Below, one piece after another: positions 57,092-64,000 of a stretch of DNA of 64,000 bases (its first letter is position 1; each line of letters begins with the position of its first letter). The DNA comes from Flabesymbios commensalis (taxonomy: Eukaryota; Annelida; Polychaeta; Terebellida; Flabelligeridae). Below the pieces are notes generated by a model that saw only the letters and a list, made by a program, of their open reading frames with translations, made no database searches and was not told the origin of the DNA. The stretch spans positions 77,482,239 through 77,546,238 of the forward strand of contig OZ024908.1 of the NCBI GenBank assembly GCA_964017125.1. Reading direction: 5' to 3'. The translations under genes were made by a program, and so were the position numbers.

Positions 57092-59287
57092 GATTAAATA
57101 TCAAAATATTCCCTATGTGGTTGCAATGTCTGTTACTGCCGAAATTTCAATATTTACAGAAAATATCGATGCACTATCAGACCCTCATCCTTAAATCTCC
57201 CATTAAAAAAATAATACACCGACGAAGTGTAGTAAACATACTACAATGCGCAAAATCAAATTTGTAATATTCGAGATTTGACAGCGCGCAGTATTATTAA
57301 TATTATTTTAAATCACATCAATAATAACGCACTAATCAATTGACTAACAAATGTATCAAGACGCGTGTATAATTCATAAATTATTATACAAACGAAAACG
57401 ACATGGCTAAATTCGCAAACTATAATAACTCTCCACGGCTGTAATAATTGCAATAATAATCTCTTATATCCGCGATATCAGGTTAAAAAACAATCATGTG
57501 GAATATTGCGGTTAAAAATCATGTAAACAATTGCGATGCAATTTTTAATATGATTTGAAATCGAAAATGAATTATATTATCCAATGCAAACAATGATTTC
57601 AAATCAAACAGTTCAATTCTAATTATCAATATACAGTGATCCACATTACAACGTTAACGCACAATCACAATACATTTTTACTTTTGAACCCTTTGTAATA
57701 AAATCCAATAAAATATTACAGAGACATTTTTTTTATAAATGCATACAAAATAATAATCTATATGATAATCAGCTAGTATTGATTCCAAAGTTACTGTGGA
57801 CAGTCAACTGTGAAAACAAAATAGCTACCTTGCGTATTTTCACCGACACTGATTACAATACGCTTATTTTCAGTAAAGAGAAGCGAATAATAAATCCATT
57901 ATTCTCATCATGCCACTCACATGTAACTAATGTTCCATGCTATATATATCAGATTCATTCAATAATTCAATTTACTGAAGAAATATTGAATGGCAATAAG
58001 CAAAGTCAATTATATTACAAAACTTCAAAAGTTCAATCTCCATCATTTCATTGTTGATAATAAATACACACAAAGTCCTGTCAACCATTAAACAATCGGG
58101 TCGATAATGATTCAATAAACAATAAATTAATATCATAATTGTAATCTATGCAAATTACAATTATAATAACAATCGGGGCGATAATGATTCAATAAACAAT
58201 AAATTATTATTATAACTATAATTCATGCGAATTATAATTTCATTTTTTCCACAGTTCTGATATACATATAGCGAAAAATCATGAATTGTCTGTACACAGT
58301 GTACTAAGGGTATTTGGTTTTACAATACCATTCTTGAACGGTAGTGAATGGTGATGTCGATCAGCTGACTGTCCCAACTGCAGACCCAAGATCAAGGTCG
58401 GTTACACATCCCAATATGCGACGGGTCAACACTGTCCACAAATAAGTGCAGACGTGAAACAGTTTCTCTGCTCCAGTTATTAGCCACGGAGTGCAGCCAA
58501 ATGAGAACGAGATAAATACATAGTCAGTTGAAAGTTGGTATATCAGAAAGTTGACCCTCTCCTCTCCCGGGATGAGAAGTTACTGGGGCCACAGAAGAAA
58601 TACCACTTTTATCATCACCAAAGTCGCACTCTTACCTCATGTGTCCAATCCTCTGTCGCAGTAGGGTGTTTGGCGACAGGAGATACCAGAGGGTTATCAG
58701 GGTTTTGAGTCCTCAGTCGGGCATACTGTGATACGGGTCGTGGATTTATCGAGCCAAGGACACAACCAGTTTCAGACATCAATCACTTTTATTACAGTCA
58801 AGAATACCACTCCAAATGAAAAACCTACAGATCAAAAACGTGATAATATAAGAATACAATAATTATTCACTTTCTAAAGCGTAATTCACAATACTAATAA
58901 TGTCACATATTTATCACATCGTTACCAAATATACTTTATTATCATGAACTAGGCCTACATAAACACTGCTAAATTATAATTACATGAACACGTACCCTAA
59001 GTACACCCATGTTGACACATGACCAGCATCAACGTTGCACAGACATTCATACATGTATTACGACCACTTGATCATCACCAACTTCGTGGTAGACACCTAC
59101 GTCATGCACCTAAATAATAATCGACACCGTCAACACATTTCTTATTAAAGCGAATTAATAAAACTAACATCAGCAAACGTATTTCAATTGAAAGAAAGCG
59201 GTATCCCTCACAAGACGGCAAACAACGCCAAATATAATAAATTCGGTATTTAATTAATATAACATTAATTATTAATTATTATACCTA
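57092..59287. other. AT-rich non-coding leader/flank
   Basis: Two direct copies of CAATCGGGKCGATAATGATTC, AATAAACAATAAATTA lie at 58094 and 58170. On the minus strand GTAATAAAAGTGATTGATG near 58790 is a poly-A-like word and the 58500-58800 stretch may belong to the fossil gag element. No host gene seen. Confidence 0.4.
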
Positions 59288-59584
59288 TATGGGTTTGTTA
59301 GGTAGTCCCTCACGTCGGAGGCACCAGTATGGGATTGTTAGGGTCTCCCGTATGGGCTTGTAAGGGTAGACGGGAGAAACTGCCTAACACTCTCCATCAT
59401 ATCGTAAACTTCATCTCCCCGTCGGATCAACGGTTTTGATTAACTCACAAAACTCCTCTTCTGCTTATCATGTTTATTTGTCTAGACATTTGATAATAGC
59501 AACGTACAATCCCGCGCACGACACGTCTAACTAAAATCAGAGCGGGCGACCGGCGGCACGTCCGCAGTCGCTGAGCGTTCTATC
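59288..59584 (-). mobile_element. LTR-like arm, inverted
   Basis: About 297 bp that repeat 59631-59926 in opposite orientation, with a 46-bp spacer between. The outer boundary TATGGGTTTGTTAGG matches the ends of the other two copies. Confidence 0.8.
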
Positions 59585-59630
59585 TTAAGTGCGGGAAAAG
59601 TACCACGGCCGCATGGGATTCGGCCCTCTA

Positions 59631-62600
59631 GATAGAACGCTCAGCGACTGCGGACGTGCCGCCGGTCGCCCGCTCTGAGTTTAGTTAGATGTGTCGTGCG
59701 CGGGGTTGTACGTTGCTATTATCAAATGTCTGAACAAATAAATATGATAAGCAGAAGAGGAGTTTTGTGAGTTAATCAGAACCGTTGATCCGACGGGGAG
59801 ATGAAGTTTACAATATGATAGAGAGTGTTAGGCAGTTTCTCCCGCTACCCTTACAAGCCCATACGGGGGACCCTAACAATCCCATATTGGTGCCTCCGAC
59901 GTGAGGGACTACCTAACAAACCCATACTGGTGACCCTGACGACTGATAGAGAACGCAACAGTGTTTTCACCAAGACTCAAATTGAAAACTGCTGTTTTCA
60001 AGGATAGTTTTATTTAAATATTAAGGGATTTTTTTGAAGAAGGTACATGAAAGTTGTAGGTCATATTAATATGCCAGTTTTAAATTAGATAGAAAGAGTT
60101 ATCAGAGGAGAAGTACGTTTTTTATGTCGAAAACGGCGTAATTTTCCTATTTTTGGACGAAATTCCACGTGTTTGGCGCTTTTTCAAGATGGCGACCATG
60201 TCGGTTTTTCTAGAAGAACCCTGAAATTTTTCTCATAGACTTAGTCTATATCATTTTTATAGTAAGAGTTTTTAAAATGCTTTCATCCTATTAATGCCAC
60301 TGTAGGCGAGTGGGAAGTGGGTGTTTTCGAAAACTCCTTTTTATCGTTGATTGCCATTATTGGGTGACTCGATTTTAAAGTCCATAGACGAAGCCTCGTC
60401 ATTTTTCAATTTTTCAGTAAAAATCGACAAAAAATTTTAAATTATCGCTTCGACTCAGATAACCTTTATTAGGATCAGGGCCAAATAAAATTGTTCGCCT
60501 AAATGAATGTCAATAAACGGTCCTTTTTGGTCTGTTAAATATATTTCCAGGACCACAGGTCAATATTTTATTATTATTACAATATGTTATTTCAGAGAAT
60601 GCTGATTGTTATAAATGTATTTGGTAAGTGAGCGCCATATTGGATGCTGGTTCCCCTAGTTTAGCTAATCGCCCGCCGTGGGCAAACACGTGTCCCGCCA
60701 TAACCGGCATGCATTTGGACAGTGGACCTGTGTCGCCTCATCACATTAGCATAAATTAGGACGCCATTTTGATTTGGTGGATCAGACTATTCACGTGTTC
60801 AAATTATACATGGCCTAGTCTCAAATAATAATAAATAACTTATAAATTTTCTTTTTCAAAACTGTTAAAAAAGAAGAAATGTAAATAAGCAGTTTCGGAA
60901 AGGAAATTATAGCACAAATAGTGCGAGATTTTAAATAAATCATAGTATAATTTTTTCACGTCGAAACGCCCCCTGGTGTTTGGTGTTGCTCTAGCCTACT
61001 TTTAGCGCCTTATTTTGGCACTGAGTAGATCATGAATATGCTAATGTGAGGCGAGACGCGGCTGCTGTTCAGTTTTATATGTACACACCAATACATGCAC
61101 GCCGGCACAGACACACAGCAACCAGCTGCCTGCCGCACATGTTAGCAGTGACCGATCATACACCATACACACACCCACCACCGACGAAATAAACACAACC
61201 GCTACGACGACAGCCAATTTATACGTCAGTCAACGAAACGAAGCAAGCGATTGATTCGGACGTTATTAAGAATGACTCGGTGATGAACGTGCCATATAAA
61301 AAAAAAGTGGAATGTTCACCGCAGAAATCATTTTTCAGCGAAATGATATACTATATCATCAATCCGCATAGACTACTGTCAGTCACGTTTTAAAATATTT
61401 TTCTAAAATAAATGTAGCTGTTTTTTATCGCAGTCACATTGAGCCTACCAGCTTGAGAACGAAATTTTCTCATGATAGTCGATTTCTGAAGAATAAAAAC
61501 TTATATAAATACTGAAATATTCGATTTGACAGTTGCGCTATTGCGAAACATTGCCAATATTTGCATGTGTTTTTCGACTTGTGTAAATTTTTTTTTTACC
61601 CAGGTCGATTTACAATATACTATTACCATAGCTTAGCATAGCATGTCGTAATTATATCTGGCATTTTATGTACAATTTTGACCTACAGTTTTCACTAAAT
61701 AATTATATATGTGTGTGAACAAGTGCAAAGAAATTATGTGCAATCTCAGTGACGAATATTCAAATATCTCAGCAACCCCTGTTTCTCGCAACATGCGACA
61801 TAGCATGGACAATTTATACAGTCTACATTTCTAAGATTCAACATATACAGACATTTTTTTCATCTGGTCTAGACGGCAACGTACAACTAACCTGCGCACG
61901 GCACGTCACAAATAGTTGGTATGTGTTAATATGACATACCATTTTAAACACGTTTGAGATAGGCATGGAGCCAATAGGTTCGCTATCTCAAACGCTTTAC
62001 TATTTAACTAATTTTACAAACATTTCATAATGTCGACACAACACGATAGTGAAGGCTTGATGTCTACGCCTCTAGAAGGTGAGGGTGCTCGACGCAAAGA
62101 TAACTATTATCAGGACAGCGAAAATGAAGTTCGATTCCGAGAGGCAGACGACGAGTATCAAGGACTCAAAGAAGATTTCGCTCGAATTGCTCGAAATAGA
62201 CGCACGAGACATCACTCTAGGAACGATTCATCTAAGAGTCCTTCACCACGAAGAAGGCAGCCTCCGAGACGTTCAACGAACTTGCCTAAGTTTAAAATAG
62301 CTACGTTTTATGCTACGGGCGTTGAACTTTGGTTTAACCAGATTGAAACTCAGTTTGATCTTCATCAGATCCACGACGATGACGAGAGATATAGTTTAAC
62401 CTGTGAGGGACGTTCTACTTCAGCCTTTCAGATCGCATAAATATGAAAGCCTGAAAACCATTTTGATCGAGCGACGTGGTTTGACAACACCTGAACGAGT
62501 CAATAAAGTAATTTCAGGAGAAAGGATGGGTTCAGACATTCCCTCACGCTACAAAAAACAGCAGGCTTTGGAACGAAAGCAGTTGTTGGAAAGACGGTCA

Positions 62601-63358
62601 TACGCCAAGCATTCATCCGGCAGATGCCCGCTTCAATCCGCGCTCATTTGGCAACACAACCAGACAGTGCCACACTAGAAAGTTTGGCCATGTTAGCCGA
62701 CCGGGCACTTGCCTCCGAAGCAGACGTAGAAGAGAGTAGGCCGGGGGTTGCGGAGATTAAAGTTGACGAAACCACTAAGTTAGTTGGTTTGCTTGAGGAC
62801 TTATGAAAGAGACTCAAAAAGTTAGAAACCGCGACTGCAGCTGAGAAGAAGAGAAATCAAGGACGTGGACGTGTAAATAACCACTATACTCCTAGGCCTA
62901 CATTTATTCCCAATGTACAGGCCACAGAGTTTGTCCCTAACAAACCTGGTAATTATAATAATGTACAGCAAAACGCTCGCCCTTTCGTTCCGCCGCCGAA
63001 TGTACAGCAAAATATTGCCGCTAAAGTAATAGATACGGCTAATACACCTGTCTGCTATTTTCACCAGACTTTCGGTGACAAGGCACGCACGTGCAGGAGC
63101 CCCTGCGCATTTTCTTTAAACTGCTAAGCCAGAGCAAGGTTGCGACTCTTGCATCTGGCGGTATAACAAATAAACATGATAAGCAGAAGAGGCGTTTTGT
63201 GAGTTAATCAGAACCGTTGATCCGACAGGGAGATGAAGTTTACGATATGATGGAGAGTGTTAGGTAGTTTCTCCCGTTACCCTTACAAGCCCATACGGGA
63301 GACCCTAACAATCCCATACTGGTGCCTCCGACGTGAGGGACTACCTAACAAACCCATA
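59631..63358 (+). mobile_element. Fossil Ty3/Gypsy-type LTR element
   Basis: Plus-strand LTR-like sequence at 59631-59926 ends AACAAACCCATA and is followed by TGGTGACCCTGACG, which looks like a primer-binding region. A gag-like region lies at 62030-63126 (capsid-type words KIATFYATGVELWFNQIETQ; a C-terminal CYFHQTFGDKARTC-type finger). Another LTR-like piece is at 63165-63358. It looks broken, with several breaks. A hairpin (CGTTTGAGATAG / CTATCTCAAACG, 61951-61995) lies just before gag. LTR copies differ by few bases, so it is fairly young. Confidence 0.72.
60733..61057. repeat. Possible small inverted-repeat element in the leader
   Basis: CGCCTCATCACATTAGCAT faces ATGCTAATGTGAGGCG, about 280 bp apart. 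It may explain part of the unusually long stretch between the LTR and gag. Confidence 0.4.
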
Positions 63359-64000
63359 AGGGTAATCAAGTTGCAGTGTCCGAGGTTGGACAAGTCCTCG
63401 TCAAACACGTCTGTGTAGGCCTGTGTTGACCAGACGACTACAAAAGACGGTTACAAAAAACTTCCACATGAGCTGCTGTTAGGCAGTGATGCCATCAGCC
63501 GAGGGGATGGGAAGATTGGTTATTGAACATAGAACGTGACATCAAATTGTCAGCAGATCTCGTGCTATATACTTGAATTGCTGGGTAAAATGTGCTCGTT
63601 CTTCTACTGGTATCCATTTTAATCCAGCAAAGAGATCTGCGCTCCCAATGCAGTAGTCCTAATAGTTTTTGACAAGAATTATCCGGGCAGCTCTCTTTCG
63701 TAATTTTTCAGGCAATTGAGGTCGATGAGCATGTGTATTTTAATTCCCTCACCTGTTTTGTGGTACACAAAATTTAAATCATTTAGTTCCTTTTTCCGAT
63801 AATTTAGGTTTAAACGTTTATATCGATTATGAATACCACACCGAATTACATGATCTTTATACAAAACGAGCCGTACGCCAAGTTTTCAACACCCACAAGG
63901 TTCACATCTAATTTCTTGAGCGCTGAGTTAAATATGAAGCCGCAGTCACTTCCACTGCCAAATAGAATATTAAATCTAATAGTTTCTAATGAAATCGAAA
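63359..64000. other. Flank, possibly more fossil LTR-element sequence
   Basis: A short stretch near 63470 (ELLLGSDAIS-like) is weakly reminiscent of the protease region of Gypsy elements. Nothing else recognised. Confidence 0.3.

Noticed and set aside
1-64000. CRISPR array, operon, or prokaryotic defence system
   Set aside because: Tandem repeats present are eukaryotic minisatellites without spacers of uniform size, and introns, SINEs and LINEs show the DNA is eukaryotic.

Overview
The window is eukaryotic nuclear DNA from an animal, AT-rich and dominated by repeats, with two recognisable host genes split into short exons. It is most likely a marine invertebrate and probably an invertebrate deuterostome. 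That is an inference from the LINE types (one with a PHD finger and a degenerate 2A-like peptide, a combination known from sea urchin, hemichordate and amphioxus elements), many hAT-like and fold-back elements, and a striking excess of the palindrome TAGGCCTA. No prokaryotic feature was seen.

Host genes. GINS3 (the Psf3 subunit of the GINS replication helicase complex) lies on the minus strand at 6816-7647, with its last two exons present; exon 1 was not found. MRPL52 (mitochondrial large-ribosomal-subunit protein) lies on the minus strand at 33257-37415; its four exons give a complete 121-residue protein by hand splicing. A possible CpG-poor promoter with YY1-like and ETS-like sites lies near 15.5 kb, with unassigned candidate exons on both sides.

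Layout. 0-6.5 kb: repeat copies, a TIR element, a hairpin and a diverged tandem array. 6.8-8.2 kb: GINS3, whose exon-2 splice acceptor has been amplified as an 84-bp minisatellite. 8.5-15 kb: hAT-like elements, a LINE fragment and a nested fold-back element. 17.4-21.6 kb: a TA-flanked long-TIR element, then a LINE carrying three later insertions. 22.5-33 kb: a LINE tail, SINE and scattered fold-backs, and the second copy of the element at the left edge. 33-37.4 kb: MRPL52. 38.4-40.5 kb: LINE with 2A-like, PHD and endonuclease parts. 41-45 kb: composite bounded by inverted motif blocks. 45-49 kb: LINE segment in a 1589-bp tandem duplication. 49.7-55.9 kb: TIR element, LINE, SINEs, microsatellite and a 549-bp-period duplication. 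56-64 kb: fossil Ty3/Gypsy-type LTR elements, including two LTR-like arms facing each other as a near-perfect palindrome.

The most unusual signals are the amplified GINS3 splice acceptor (branch point, pyrimidine tract, AG and exon start repeated together), several independent families of short hairpins spread through the window, and element ends whose terminal hairpins keep their shape but not their sequence. All calls come from reading the sequence; no database search was possible.
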